Under the pieces are notes generated by a model. The model was not told the origin of the DNA. It searched no databases and was given only the letters and a program-made list of their open reading frames with translations. From the NCBI GenBank assembly GCA_020072565.1, contig JAIQGI010000045.1, positions 1 through 64,000 of the forward strand: a DNA stretch of 64,000 nt, written 5' to 3'. The stretch is from Terriglobia bacterium (lineage in GTDB: Bacteria > Acidobacteriota > UBA6911). This document shows positions 33,697 through 43,302 of this stretch, piece by piece (position 1 is the stretch's first letter; every line of letters starts with the position of its first letter). A program made the position numbers and the translations under genes.

Positions 33697-34006
33697 AACG
33701 GGATACTATACACTCTCGCCGGCAAATTAGCCGGCGAAAAATTCTGGGAATTTTAGCTAGAGGTGCGTTGTCATCTATAGGTTGCAGCGTGCTCCATGCC
33801 GGGAAGAATATACGGAACCTCGACGCAGGAAAAGGAGTTAGCCTGGGTCGTCCTGGAGTGCGAGGACGTACCCTGGATTACTTTCAGAACCTGCCCTGGA
33901 TTACTTTCAGAACCTGCCCGGTTGTAAGCCAGAAGTGGCTCTCAGCGATGCAAAACCGCGGGCGCCGGATTGGTAGGTGTTCGCGCCGTATGACACGAGG
34001 ATTCCG
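33697..34006. promoter_or_regulatory. Divergent promoter region between brxA and the AlpA-like regulator
   Basis: On the minus strand a TATAGT (33705 to 33710) suits a -10 box for brxA. Just upstream is a perfect inverted repeat, CGCCGGC with a six-base spacer and GCCGGCG (33717 to 33736), covering the expected -35 position; this is where a repressor would bind. A 23-base segment starting CCCTGGATTACTTTCAG is duplicated in tandem at 33871 to 33916. The regulator gene starts at 34007 in the opposite direction. Control of BREX by that regulator is inferred. Confidence 0.55.
33871..33916. repeat. Two tandem copies of a 23-bp sequence
   Basis: Two exact 23-base copies beginning CCCTGGATTACTTTCAGAA, directly adjacent, in the region between brxA and the divergent regulator. 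They could be operator sites or a recent slippage duplication. Confidence 0.8.
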
Positions 34007-34420
34007 ATGAAGCTGATTGATGTTCTCGGTTCGACCCGGCAAGTGGCACGCATCCCGAAATCGGAGATTCCAGTGCTGCTCGGAGAGCTTGAAACCCTGA
34101 AGGCTCGACTGTGGGTCAGGCTCGCCGAATGGGAGGAGGTCGAACCCGTCGTTGTTCTTGTCAAGACCGTGAGAAGCCAGCCGCATAGCACCGAGGACCG
34201 ATCCCATCACATGCCGCGAAACCAAACTCCTGGACCCGAGGGATGCATCCTTCGGGCGAAAAAGGTGATCGAGCTGACGGGTCTCAGCCGATCCACCCTC
34301 TGGCGTCTACAGCGTCATGGTAAGTTCCCGAGGAGTCGGCGGATTGGCGACGTGGCGGTCGGGTGGCTGGACGCCGAGGTTCGCGGTTGGATCAATGGGC
34401 GTTTCAGCAATGAAGACTGA
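34007..34420 (+). CDS. AlpA-like helix-turn-helix regulator
   Basis: A 137-residue protein. The C-terminal 55 residues form an AlpA/MerR-type winged helix (ILRAKKVIELTGLSRSTLWR, then GKFPRSRRIGD and VRGWINGR), as in phage and integrative-element regulators. The first 60 residues (MKLIDVLGSTRQVARIPKS) are an extra helical domain I do not recognise. ACGAGG lies before the ATG; an upstream in-frame ATG at 33977 has no ribosome binding site. Its position divergent to brxA makes it a candidate controller of the BREX operon or of element excision. Confidence 0.75.
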   Translation: MKLIDVLGSTRQVARIPKSEIPVLLGELETLKARLWVRLAEWEEVEPVVVLVKTVRSQPHSTEDRSHHMPRNQTPGPEGCILRAKKVIELTGLSRSTLWRLQRHGKFPRSRRIGDVAVGWLDAEVRGWINGRFSNED

Positions 34421-34644
34421 CAGTCGAATGGCTATTTGGGATTCCGCTTCCATCACAAGCGGGGAATAGGGCCAATTTTTCGTGCAGAAACGGCGGGAGG
34501 CATCGGGTCCCATATTTCGACCCCCACCATGGCCAAGGGTCGCACCCACCCCCCCCCGCCTGACTGTGCCCGTGACTGTGCCTGCCGATACCAGAAACAG
34601 CCCTGTTTAACAAACAATAACCAACGTAGCGAAAAATAGAAAGT

Positions 34645-34679
34645 CCCTGCAATCTCAATTATTTATTGAGTTTGCAGGG
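34645..34679 (-). terminator. Long hairpin followed by a T-rich tail, next to the island junction
   Basis: CCCTGCAA and CTCAAT pair with ATTGAG and TTGCAGGG around a five-base AT loop with one mismatch. On the minus strand it is followed by ACTTTCTATTTTT. It may be a terminator for the tRNA operon entering the island, or part of the element's recombination region. Confidence 0.55.
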
Positions 34680-34690
34680 ATTTGATTGAA

Positions 34691-34732
34691 GGATTCGAAG
34701 TCCGACGCTCTATCCAACTGAGCTACGGGTGC
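34691..34732 (-). pseudogene. 5' part of tRNA-Arg (anticodon TCG), broken in the anticodon arm
   Basis: The 42 bases start GCACCCGTAGCTCAGTTGG and run through the D arm to the anticodon loop CTTCGAA and TCC. The rest of the anticodon stem, variable loop, T arm and acceptor 3' strand are missing, replaced by unrelated sequence. It lies 10 bases after the tRNA-His gene body. A cut at this point, with mobile DNA downstream of the tRNA, is what integration at a tRNA gene leaves. The 3' half should be at the far end of the island, outside this window. Confidence 0.72.
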
Positions 34733-34742
34733 GAATGTATGG

Positions 34743-34816
34743 GGTGAGCGAGGGGATTCGAACCCCCGGCCGCTGGAGCCACAATCCAGAGCTCTACCAG
34801 CTGAGCTACGCTCACC
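34743..34816 (-). tRNA. tRNA-His (GTG)
   Basis: A full cloverleaf: the 5' G acts as G-1 against C73, the acceptor is GTGAGCG/CGCTCAC, the D arm is GCTC AGCTGGTA GAGC, and the anticodon stem CTGGA/TCCAG flanks loop TTGTGGC with anticodon GTG. The T arm is GGGGG TTCGAAT CCCC. Genomic CCA follows at 34740 to 34742. The sequence belongs to the core chromosome side of the island junction. Confidence 0.95.
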
Positions 34817-35023
34817 AGAAAATCCGCTGAACTCTAAAACAACCCCTTGCACACCCGGACAGTGGCTGCGAAACCGGGTGCGCAATCAGCCGAAATCATA
34901 ACATTTTCTGCGCCCTGCCCGCAGCCTAATTTTGGTATCCCGCCGACTCAACAACACACCGATCGCCGCGCGCAAACCCCGATGGAAATCAGTGCTTGGC
35001 TGAGGCGTTCCGGGCTCGAATTG

Positions 35024-38000
35024 TCACCGGCCGGTCCGGATCGAGGTTGGGGGAACGCCGGCAATCTGCATCGGCGGATTTCCACCCCGGCCGCGGCCCG
35101 TGGGGGTCGGCGGGGGGGCTCCCGTCGTCTGAAGCTGCGGGATTCCGCTTCCTTCAATCGACTTGTTGAAAGCAGGCAGCTCCTTCTCGATCAGGGCGGT
35201 ATACAGTCCCTTCGCAGTCTGAATCTGCTTTTCGAAGTCGGTCACCAGCGCCTTGGCCTGGTCCGTCGGGCCGTAGTCCGCGATGCCGGCGACATCGCCG
35301 CCGCCGGGGCCGATCACCTGATAGGTCCAGATCAGGTTGAGGTAGAGCTTGTACTGCTCGACGTAGTACTTGTCGTCGCTGAGCGCTTCCGACCTCGAAA
35401 TAAAATGCGTGTACTCGATGTCCTGCATCTTCTTGTCGAACGCGTCCAGGTTTTTGATCAGAGCGTCCTTTCCGCTCTGGCCCGCGAGCGACTTGCGCGC
35501 GTTCTCGATCTGCCGGCGCAGCCACTCGATGGTGTTGGTCATGTCGGCGACCGCGCTGATGTCGTCGCGAACGCGCAGCTGCAGCTTGACCGCCTCCTGA
35601 ACTTCGGCTTCCGTGCCGTGGGCGTCAGGCGGCAGCAGAATCTGGAGAGGCTGGGTGTAGGACTGGCCGTCCACGGTCAGGCGCACGCTGTATTTCCCCG
35701 GAGCGGCGGTCGGACCCGGAACCTGGCCCACGCCCCAGTGCGTGATCGGCCGTGTCTGCGCACCCTGGAACCGCGGCTCTTCCCAGATGTGCGGGTTTTC
35801 CGGAGGCGTCGTCCTGAGCGCAATCAACCGCGCACCCTCTTCGTAGCGCAGATCCCAGAACACGCGGTTCAGCCCCGGGCGCCCCGCGGCCTGCGGGATC
35901 CTGCGGATGACATTTCCAGCCGCATCGAGGATTTCGAGCTGCGGCGCATTGCCCGGCGCGGCCTTCAACACGTAACTGAGTTGCGCGCGACCACCGCGCC
36001 CCTGCCGGTAGGCAGGACGAGGAGCGACGAACTGCACGGCCGGCGCGGAGACGGCCCCCTCCATCGCCCCCTGCTCGAGCGGTGTGATGTCTTCCAGAAT
36101 GTAGAGTCCGCGGCCGTAGGTGGAAACCACGAGATCGTGGGCCTGTTTCTGCACCACGATCCAGGAGACCGAAGCCGGCGGCAGCCCCTCCTTGAACTGT
36201 TTCCAATTGGCGCCGTCATCCAGTGAATAGTAGAGCGCGTGACCGGTGCCGGCGAACAGCATCCCTTTGCGGTTGGGATTCTCGGCGATCACGCGGGCAT
36301 AGTCGAGCGGGTGTCCCTTGGGAAGATTGCCGGTGACCTTTGTCCAGGTCTGGCCGAAGTCGGTTGTCTTGTAGAGCCAGGGATCGCGATTGTCCATCAG
36401 GTGAAAATCGACCGCGATGTAGGCCGTGGCGGCGTCAAAGTGCGACGGTTCGATCTTGGAGATCGTGCCCATGGGGGGCAGGCCTTTGATGTTTTGCGTG
36501 ACGTCATTCCACCGCCCGCCGCCATCCCTCGTGTTCCAGACTTTGCCGTCGTTGGTGCCGGCCCAGATCAACCCCTTCTGGATCTGCGAAGGCGCGATCG
36601 CGAACACGACCTCGCCGTAGAACTGGCCGAGATTGTCTCCCACGATTCCTCCCGAGGAGACGATGTACTTGGGGTTCTGGGTGGAGAGATCCGGGCTGAT
36701 GACGGACCAGGTTGTGCCTTGATTGGAGGTCTTGAAGATGACCTGGGCGCCGAAGTAGACCGTGTTGTGGTCGAACGGATCGATGGCCAGAGGCGGAGTC
36801 CAGTGCGCGCGATACTTGAGCTTATTCGGCTCCGAATCGAGCGTGTGCATCCATGGGCTCACGGAACGGGCCAGTTTGGTCCGGTAATCATAGATGGTCA
36901 CTTCGTTGCCGTAGCAGGAAGCCCAGATGATGTTGGTGTTGGTAAGGTCCGGAAGCGTGAAGCCGGATTCGCAACCACCGAGGCCGTGATCCCAGACTCC
37001 ACCGCCGGCGCCGCCGCGGCCGCCGCCACCGCCCATTCCTCCACCACCGCCGCCTCCCCCCGCGCCGCCCGGCGGAGTCGGAGCGGCTTCCGGCGTTGTG
37101 CTGAGGCCGCGCATGGTGCCGTCATCCTGCATGTTGCTGTAAATCCGGTAGGGAACGTCGTTGTCCACGGCTACGTGATACATCTGCCCGATCGGAAGGC
37201 TTACACGCGTGCTGGTCTTGCCGTGATCGTTGGTGACGTTCATGCCGCCGTCGTGGGTGACGATGATGCGGTCGGCATTGGTGGGGTCGATCCAGATGTC
37301 ATGGTTGTCGCCGCCGCCGATGCCGCGCCCCGATCCGAAGGATTTGCCGCCGTCCGTTGAAAGCCAGAAACTGCTGTTGGAGATCAGCACTTCATCCGGA
37401 TTGGCAGGAGAAACCGCGATGCGGATGTAGTAGCCGGCGCGCCCGATCAGCGCGCGCTGCCAGCTGCCGACGGCCCAGTTCTCGCCCCCGTCATCGGAGC
37501 GCCAGAGGGAACCCTGGTCGGCGGTCTGAATCAGCGCATACATGCGCCTGGAGTCCTTGGCCGCGATCGCCACGTCGATCTTGCCGACCGGAGGCTTGGG
37601 CAGGCCGTGACCCTCGATGCGGCTCCATTTGGAACCGCCGTCGCGCGAGATGTAGACGCCGCTGCCCGGGCCGCCGCTGAACATGGCGTAGGTATGCATC
37701 TCCACCTGCCACATCCCGGCGACCAGCACCTGGGGATTGTTGGGATCCATAGCGAGGCCGGAGCAGCCGGTGTTCGGATCGGCGAAGAGCACCCGCTGCC
37801 AGTTCTTGCCGCCGTCGGTGGTGCGATAGACGCCGCGTTCCTGCTGCGGGCCGGTGACACGGCCGAGCGCGGCGACAAAGACGATGTCGGGATTGGTGGG
37901 GTGGATGATGATGCGGCCGATGCGCCCGGTCTCATCGAGACCCATGTGCGTCCAGGTCTTTCCGGCATCGGTGGACTTATAGACCCCGTCTCCCATCATG

Positions 38001-38380
38001 TCGCTGTCGCGAATGGCCCAGGCTTCTCCCGTTCCGGCCCAGACGACATTGTGATCGGACGAGGATACCGCCAAGGCACCGATCGCGGCGACCGGCTGAT
38101 CATCGAAAATGGGTGTCCAGGTCCTGGCCCCGTCCGTGGATTTCCAGATGCCCCCCGAAGCCGCGCCGGCGTAATAGGTGTTCAGGTCTCCCGGAACGCC
38201 CGAGGCTGCGGCAATGCGATTTCCTACCGCCGGTCCCATGAAGCGGAAGCGCAAGCCCTCCGGCGTGCCACCCCCGGCGCCTGGGAATCCCCGCTGCGCG
38301 GATCCCGGCGCGCTCCACAACAGCACGATGCCAAGCAAACCCAATAACAGGTTCCGACGCCAACGATGGTACGACTCCAT
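35024..38380 (-). CDS. Secreted sortilin/VPS10-type beta-propeller protein
   Basis: A 1118-residue protein from ATG 38380 (GAGGAGG upstream; a farther ATG is weaker). It starts with a signal peptide (RRNLLLGLLGIVLLWSAPGSAQ). Many Asp-box/BNR-like repeats follow, such as GIWKSTDGARTW, GVYKSTDAGKTW, GVYRTTDGGKNW and GGSKWSRIEGHG, which build a large sortilin-like propeller. A very Gly-rich insert of about 35 residues lies near 450. After the propeller comes a C-terminal region with Ig-like and helical parts (about 830 to 1,100). Such proteins are abundant in Acidobacteriota and are exported; enzymatic activity is not established. It is paralogous to the protein at 61,196. Confidence 0.88.
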   Translation of the reverse strand: MESYHRWRRNLLLGLLGIVLLWSAPGSAQRGFPGAGGGTPEGLRFRFMGPAVGNRIAAASGVPGDLNTYYAGAASGGIWKSTDGARTWTPIFDDQPVAAIGALAVSSSDHNVVWAGTGEAWAIRDSDMMGDGVYKSTDAGKTWTHMGLDETGRIGRIIIHPTNPDIVFVAALGRVTGPQQERGVYRTTDGGKNWQRVLFADPNTGCSGLAMDPNNPQVLVAGMWQVEMHTYAMFSGGPGSGVYISRDGGSKWSRIEGHGLPKPPVGKIDVAIAAKDSRRMYALIQTADQGSLWRSDDGGENWAVGSWQRALIGRAGYYIRIAVSPANPDEVLISNSSFWLSTDGGKSFGSGRGIGGGDNHDIWIDPTNADRIIVTHDGGMNVTNDHGKTSTRVSLPIGQMYHVAVDNDVPYRIYSNMQDDGTMRGLSTTPEAAPTPPGGAGGGGGGGGMGGGGGRGGAGGGVWDHGLGGCESGFTLPDLTNTNIIWASCYGNEVTIYDYRTKLARSVSPWMHTLDSEPNKLKYRAHWTPPLAIDPFDHNTVYFGAQVIFKTSNQGTTWSVISPDLSTQNPKYIVSSGGIVGDNLGQFYGEVVFAIAPSQIQKGLIWAGTNDGKVWNTRDGGGRWNDVTQNIKGLPPMGTISKIEPSHFDAATAYIAVDFHLMDNRDPWLYKTTDFGQTWTKVTGNLPKGHPLDYARVIAENPNRKGMLFAGTGHALYYSLDDGANWKQFKEGLPPASVSWIVVQKQAHDLVVSTYGRGLYILEDITPLEQGAMEGAVSAPAVQFVAPRPAYRQGRGGRAQLSYVLKAAPGNAPQLEILDAAGNVIRRIPQAAGRPGLNRVFWDLRYEEGARLIALRTTPPENPHIWEEPRFQGAQTRPITHWGVGQVPGPTAAPGKYSVRLTVDGQSYTQPLQILLPPDAHGTEAEVQEAVKLQLRVRDDISAVADMTNTIEWLRRQIENARKSLAGQSGKDALIKNLDAFDKKMQDIEYTHFISRSEALSDDKYYVEQYKLYLNLIWTYQVIGPGGGDVAGIADYGPTDQAKALVTDFEKQIQTAKGLYTALIEKELPAFNKSIEGSGIPQLQTTGAPPPTPTGRGRGGNPPMQIAGVPPTSIRTGR

Positions 38381-38826
38381 GGTTCCTCCTCGTGTGTGGT
38401 AATCGGATGAAGCCCCGTCGCCGCCCTGCAACGCCCAGCCTCAGGCATGAGCTGGAAAGGCTCCCAGGGCATCGTCACAGGAGCTGCCTCTCACCCAATT
38501 TTTGGGCAAGTCTGGACTCGCCCTCCGCGAATGTCAAGAGATCATAAAGCAAGGAGTAATAGATGCGGCAGGATTTGAAGCCGCGGCCTGCGTGGTTGTG
38601 TCTGCGGTTTATCGATAAGGGCCGCTCATCCCCCCTCACCTCTTTGATGAACGGCCCCATCGTGTTGAATGCAGCCCCGAGAGTATTGCTTTAGGCGCTG
38701 AAGCGGAACTCGGATGATCCCCAGTATTTTAAGAAAATCTTCCTAGGTAGGGTGAACTGGGATTGAAAACCGACACCCATCACGGCCCTGATTGGCATGC
38801 GCGCTGGAGAAATTGTGGGAGAGTAG
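38381..38826. other. Intergenic region upstream of the sortilin-like gene
   Basis: About 445 bases. It includes the ribosome binding site and presumably the promoter of the minus-strand sortilin-like gene. I see no supported gene; a plus-strand frame here reads into the tRNA fragment and is an artefact. Confidence 0.45.
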
Positions 38827-38872
38827 TGGTACGCCCAGCAGGACTCGAACCTGCGACCCTCTGCTTAGAAGG
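38827..38872 (-). repeat. Detached 3' half of tRNA-Arg(TCT), including CCA (att-like site)
   Basis: Forty-six bases identical to 43300 to 43345, from the anticodon loop to the CCA end of the tRNA-Arg(TCT) gene. There is no 5' half here. A 3' tRNA fragment as a direct repeat of the end of an intact tRNA on the same strand is the usual trace of site-specific integration at that tRNA. Confidence 0.82.
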
Positions 38873-38883
38873 AACGCAAGCCG

Positions 38884-39201
38884 TCAATCCTGGGGTGGTA
38901 CGAGCGGCGCTTTTCCATCGGCGGATACGACACGTCTGTTTCTCCAGACCACCTTGCCTGCCTTCTTTTGTATGCTCTCCTGGGTGAAACGGTCGATCCG
39001 CTTCAGTGAGATCGTGTCAGAGTCAGCACCGCCTGTAAGGGGGTAGCCTTTTCCATCGAGGTTGGCGGAGAACTGAGAGAGAGTTGGTTTTCCTGCAGCA
39101 TCGAGTCCCTTCGAGGTGTACGTGATCCGGTCTCCAAAAACTTCAATCGTGCGCGTCTGGCTCCTGGGTGTCAGACCCGAGGCGAACTTTGATTTGGCCA
39201 A
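38884..39201 (-). pseudogene. Fragment of a small acidobacterial secreted protein gene
   Basis: The frame reads AKSKFASGLTPRSQT, YTSKGLDAAGKPTLSQFSA and DSDTISLKRID..KAGKVVWRNRRVV, typical of the middle of a widespread acidobacterial exported protein family in which WKLNxAKSKF opens and K-T-(L/V)-T-V-T closes the domain. Here the signal peptide and WKLN are absent at the start. The C-terminus runs out (ADGKAPLVPPQD) at the tRNA fragment. It appears truncated at both ends, probably by the integration event next to it. Confidence 0.5.
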
Positions 39202-39283
39202 CAGGATCGCAATAACCGTCTGAGCGGTTCGCGCATCAAGCCTCCGGCTTTGCGGAGATCACCGACTCTGCTCGACCGCGAGG

Positions 39284-39892
39284 ATGGTGAAATCCCTCCA
39301 ATCAGGATGCCCACGACCATCAGTGCAATCAAGGCGGCGATTGCGATTGGATCACTGTTTGACCTTCTACTTCGTGCGGACGCTGGCGGGTTCGATTCAG
39401 ATTGTGCTTGTCGTTCTCGGCTTTGGTTTTCTCCTCCACTTCATGCTGGACTTCCCGAAGCCAAAGGCGTTCCTCAACAAGAAGCACGCTCTCAAGATCA
39501 TTTACGGACCCGCTGTTCTTATCGCACTCTATTTGTTGCTCCTCATCATCGTCCAGCCGCGGGCGACGAGCGGCCTGAACCAGGTCAGCAACATCTTGGT
39601 GGGGCTCTTTATTGTGGTGTACTTCGGCTGGGCAACGATCGCCATGATTCAAACTTACGCGAAGGCCACCTCGCAGGAGCGCTTCGACTACGGCCTCAAC
39701 ATGATGCTGGCTGGGGTCATCGTGGGGTTTTTGCCCGTTACGATTTCGGCGCTCGTCGGCATCTTCGCGCCGAAACTGATTTTGCCCGGTAGCGACTTTT
39801 ACTTCCTCACGCTGATACTGATCCCGATTGCCCTGGCGTGGGCAGTACTACATCAGAAACCAGCGGCCAAGGTGGCGAGCGCTCAGGCGTAG
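39284..39892 (+). pseudogene. Membrane-region fragment of a larger acidobacterial membrane protein
   Basis: A 202-codon frame with about five transmembrane helices (SIQIVLVVLGFGFLLHF, IIYGPAVLIALYLLLLIIV, NILVGLFIVVYFGW, MMLAGVIVGFLPVTI, FYFLTLILIPIALAWAV). The motif LHFMLDFPKPKAFL is usual in the membrane part of acidobacterial PDZ/7TM sensor proteins of the kind seen at 55,845. The N-terminal 30 residues look non-native and there is no ribosome binding site, so the gene has probably lost its 5' end (and any cytoplasmic domain). It may also be expressed as a short membrane protein. Confidence 0.5.
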
Positions 39893-40437
39893 TCTTGCTG
39901 TGCCTCTCGCGACTTTCTTCATGGCCCGTTGGGGATAGCCGAAGTTAGCTGGATTTTTATGCTTGGGCTTTCGGCTCCGAGGGATGGCTCAGCTTGCGAG
40001 AGGGGGTGATTATATCAACTTCCACCGTCTCTCGGATCCCTTGACGTCATCATAACTCATGACGATGCCCAGGACGCAGGATTTTGGCACACTTCTGGCA
40101 GTCGGTACTGGCGGCCTCCGCTTCTGTTGGGTAGCTGGGGCGATTCCCATAATTTTTTTATTTTTTGGGGTCACACTAGAGGAGGCAAACATGCTTCCGG
40201 TTCGCCACGCCACGTGATACGACAATTCGACACCGCTACCTTGAACGGCGACGCGCACCTCAATTCCTGAATCCTCATGCGCCTTTGGCTGGACTGTTCG
40301 ACATGGGATCTCACACACCGACGCCGCGCATGTGACCGCAGACGAGGGGCTGCCATCTCCCTTTCGCGCAGGAGCACAATCCCTTATAATGACCCCACCC
40401 GAAGTATCACACCTGACGTGCCGTACCTGAGGCCCAC
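39893..40437. other. Intergenic region with a possible promoter for the kinase gene
   Basis: A TATAAT sits at 40385 to 40390, 48 bases before the kinase start, with a weak TTTCGC 17 bases upstream. On the minus strand a short stretch (TDCQKCAKILRPGHRHEL before a stop at about 40050) reads like the end of a small CxxC protein, but it has no start. Nothing else is supported. Confidence 0.4.
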
Positions 40438-43125
40438 ATGCCCGAGATCGGCCAGACCGTTTCGCATTACAGGATTCTCCAGAAACTGGGCGAAGGAGGC
40501 ATGGGCGTGGTCTACCGCGCCCTCGACACGCGGCTCAACCGCGAAGTTGCCATCAAACTGCTTGCGCCGGACCTGGCCGGCGATCGGAAATTCCGAGAAC
40601 GTTTCGACCGAGAGGCCAAGGTCATCTCCAGCCTCGACCACCCGCACATCTGTGCGCTGCACGACGTAGGCGAACACGAAGGCGTCCACTTCCTCGTCAT
40701 GCAGTACCTGGAGGGGGAGACCCTGGCCGAGCGCCTGAAGCGCGGGCCACTGCCGCTCGATCAGGCGCTCCGGCATGCCATCGAGATCGCCGAGGCACTC
40801 GACGCAGCTCACCGGAAGGGCATCGTGCATCGCGATCTCAAGCCGGGCAACGTCATGCTGACGAAGGCGGGCGCCAAGCTCCTTGATTTCGGGCTTGCCA
40901 AGGCGGCCCCGGCGGCCGGTGGGACGGCGGCAACGATGCTGCCGACGGCCGAGGCGCCGATCACGGCGGAAGGGACGGTGCTGGGAACATTCCAGTACAT
41001 GGCGCCGGAACAGCTGGAAGCCGGCGAGACCGACGCCCGCACCGACATCTTCGCGCTCGGTGCGATGCTTTACGAGATGGTCACGGGCAAACGGGCTTTT
41101 GAGGGAAAGAGCCAGGCGAGCCTGATCGCCGCCATTCTGGAGCACGATCCGGCGCCGGTCATGTCGCTTCAGCCGACGGCGCCTGCGGCGCTCGACCGCC
41201 TGATTCATCAGTGCCTCGCCAAATCTCCTGACCAGCGCCGCCAATCGGCGCACGACTTGGCTGTGGAGCTCAAGTGGATCAAGGAAACCAGAGGCCAGGC
41301 GGATGTGGTTGAATTGCCGCCAAAGCCGGCTTGGTTGCGCAAGGTGTCGATGGGTGCTGCTTTGCTGGTATTGGGCGCGTTGGGCGCGATCCTGGTGATG
41401 CAGCTGTTCACAGGCGCAGCCGCGCGGGCGCCGGATCATATCGTGCGCGCGGCGATAAATCTCGCCCCTGGGGACGCAGTTGCTAAACCCGGGAATTACC
41501 CCTTAGTTGCCATCTCTCCCGATGGCACCAAGATCGTTTTCGAGGGCCTCCACGCAGGCACAGAGCAACTCTTTATAAGGGGTGTCGACGAAGAAACGCC
41601 CAGGCCGATCCCAGGCACCGAGGGAGGGAAATGCCCATTCTTTTCACCTGACAACCGTTGGCTTGGATTCTGGGCCGGAGGCATGATTCGGAAAATGGAC
41701 CTCAGCAGCAATGCATCCCAGGCGATCACAGCTGTGCAGCAACTGCGCAGTGCGCTCTGGACAGTCGATGATACCATCATCTTTCCTCCATTGTTCTTCA
41801 CGGGTCTCGCTCAGGCTTCTGCCATTCCCGGCGCATGGGAAATGCTGACCCAGCCAAACACCGAGCAGAAAGAGAAGAGCCACAGGTTTCCGGCGATGCT
41901 GCCAGGGGGCAAGGAGATACTCTTCACCATTCTTCCAGGCGACGTCACGTCGCACGACGATGCACTGATCGCAGTGCTCTCACTTAAAACGAGGCAATGG
42001 AAGGTAGTACTCCGAGGCGGCCGATGCCCGCGATATGCGCCGACGGGCCACCTTGTCTACGCGCGGTTTGGTTCCATTTGGGCTGCGCCATTCGACCTTG
42101 GCAGCCTCAAGGTTACGGGTGAATCCGTCGTGATTGTGAATGACGTTTCCATGTCATCCGGTGTCGGCGCTGCACACTTCGACTTCTCATCCAATGGATC
42201 ACTGGTCTATGTGCCGGCAATTAAGGATCCCCTTCCCTCCAGGATCGTTCTGGTGGATCGCCGGGGCAATGTCGAAACGCTTTACGAATCAAACGAACAT
42301 CCGAATTTCGTCAGCGCCAGCTCCGACGGAACCAGACTTGCGCTTGAAATGGCCAATGCAAATGAGGCTATCTGGCTCTATGATATCCGCCGCAAGATGC
42401 CGACTAAGTTGAGTAACGTTTTCGGCGATGCTCTTCAGCCCGCTTGGACTCCCGACAATGCATGGGTCACGTTTGCCACCGTCCTTCCCCCGGGCTTGAT
42501 CTCTGTGGCGGCAGACTTCAGCGGCAAGGAAGCCAGGTTATTTACTGCTGCGCTCAAGGATCAGTCTGCGGCTGGCATGATCCGCTTACCTTCCTGGTCA
42601 AGAGATGGCAGGCATGTAGCGTTCGATAAGTGGAGCATAGGGACACGCACTGATGTTGTGTACCTTACGGTTGGCGGTGATCCCAATCCGGTTGCTTTCT
42701 TGAAAACCCCCGCAGACGAAACTAATGCACGATTTTCGCCGGCCGGCCCATGGCTGGCTTATGAATCGGATGAAAATAAACCGGGGAGATCCGAGATCTA
42801 TGTGACGGCCTTCCCCAACAAGGGGGGAAGGGTGCAGATATCCACCGGCGGCGGAACCTACCCGCGCTGGTCGCGCGACGGTCGCGAGCTGTTTTACCGG
42901 CAGGGCAACAAAGTCATGGCGGTGCCTCTGGAGATCGGCTCGACAATCATTCCCGGGAAGCCGCAAATGATCACCGACGGCCCATACGAGCTAGCCTATG
43001 ACGTCATGCCGGATGGCCGGCTGGTGCTGATCCAGAATCCGGAAATCCCACCGACGACACATCTGAAGCTGGTCCTCAACTGGTTCGAGGAACTCAAGCG
43101 CCTCGTCCCCGCCGGAAAGAAGTAA
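40438..43125 (+). CDS. Receptor-like Ser/Thr protein kinase with TolB-type propeller sensor domain
   Basis: An 895-residue protein. The kinase domain (about 10 to 280) is complete: [11 protein letters not shown] glycine loop (18 to 23), AIKLL with the Lys, HRDLKPGN (Asp 133), LLDFGLAK (Asp 150) and [11 protein letters not shown]. One membrane helix ([20 protein letters not shown]) follows near 303 to 324. The external 560 residues form a TolB/WD40-like propeller, with repeats like [24 protein letters not shown] and [12 protein letters not shown]. This architecture is very frequent in Acidobacteriota. The gene lies inside the segment bounded by tRNA-Arg repeats. Its substrate and ligand are unknown. 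Confidence 0.92.
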   Translation: MPEIGQTVSHYRILQKLGEGGMGVVYRALDTRLNREVAIKLLAPDLAGDRKFRERFDREAKVISSLDHPHICALHDVGEHEGVHFLVMQYLEGETLAERLKRGPLPLDQALRHAIEIAEALDAAHRKGIVHRDLKPGNVMLTKAGAKLLDFGLAKAAPAAGGTAATMLPTAEAPITAEGTVLGTFQYMAPEQLEAGETDARTDIFALGAMLYEMVTGKRAFEGKSQASLIAAILEHDPAPVMSLQPTAPAALDRLIHQCLAKSPDQRRQSAHDLAVELKWIKETRGQADVVELPPKPAWLRKVSMGAALLVLGALGAILVMQLFTGAAARAPDHIVRAAINLAPGDAVAKPGNYPLVAISPDGTKIVFEGLHAGTEQLFIRGVDEETPRPIPGTEGGKCPFFSPDNRWLGFWAGGMIRKMDLSSNASQAITAVQQLRSALWTVDDTIIFPPLFFTGLAQASAIPGAWEMLTQPNTEQKEKSHRFPAMLPGGKEILFTILPGDVTSHDDALIAVLSLKTRQWKVVLRGGRCPRYAPTGHLVYARFGSIWAAPFDLGSLKVTGESVVIVNDVSMSSGVGAAHFDFSSNGSLVYVPAIKDPLPSRIVLVDRRGNVETLYESNEHPNFVSASSDGTRLALEMANANEAIWLYDIRRKMPTKLSNVFGDALQPAWTPDNAWVTFATVLPPGLISVAADFSGKEARLFTAALKDQSAAGMIRLPSWSRDGRHVAFDKWSIGTRTDVVYLTVGGDPNPVAFLKTPADETNARFSPAGPWLAYESDENKPGRSEIYVTAFPNKGGRVQISTGGGTYPRWSRDGRELFYRQGNKVMAVPLEIGSTIIPGKPQMITDGPYELAYDVMPDGRLVLIQNPEIPPTTHLKLVLNWFEELKRLVPAGKK

Positions 43126-43302
43126 GCACGCTTGAACCGCACCAGCGGAACCGTTGCTCCTCGTCAGCAAGACGCTCTCCCATTGCGGAGCCTTAGCATG
43201 TTCCTGGGCTATGGTGGCCACGGAGGAACTGTCGGATATGGGATTGGTCATGGAGCATGCCTTGAGGGGATTTGGACCCGCCTAAGTTATTGAAAATATT
43301 GG

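Noticed and set aside
33871-33916. CRISPR array
   Set aside because: Only two copies, directly adjacent with no spacer, and no cas genes anywhere in the window.
34847-36226. Long plus-strand open frame (459 codons)
   Set aside because: It lies antisense to the sortilin-like gene, whose frame has a signal peptide, ribosome binding site and repeats. The antisense protein is Arg/Leu/Val-rich with no family, typical of a high-GC shadow.
38763-39046. Plus-strand frames reading SSGTPSRTRTCDPLLRR
   Set aside because: This is the known spurious translation of a tRNA 3' end; the DNA is the tRNA-Arg fragment.
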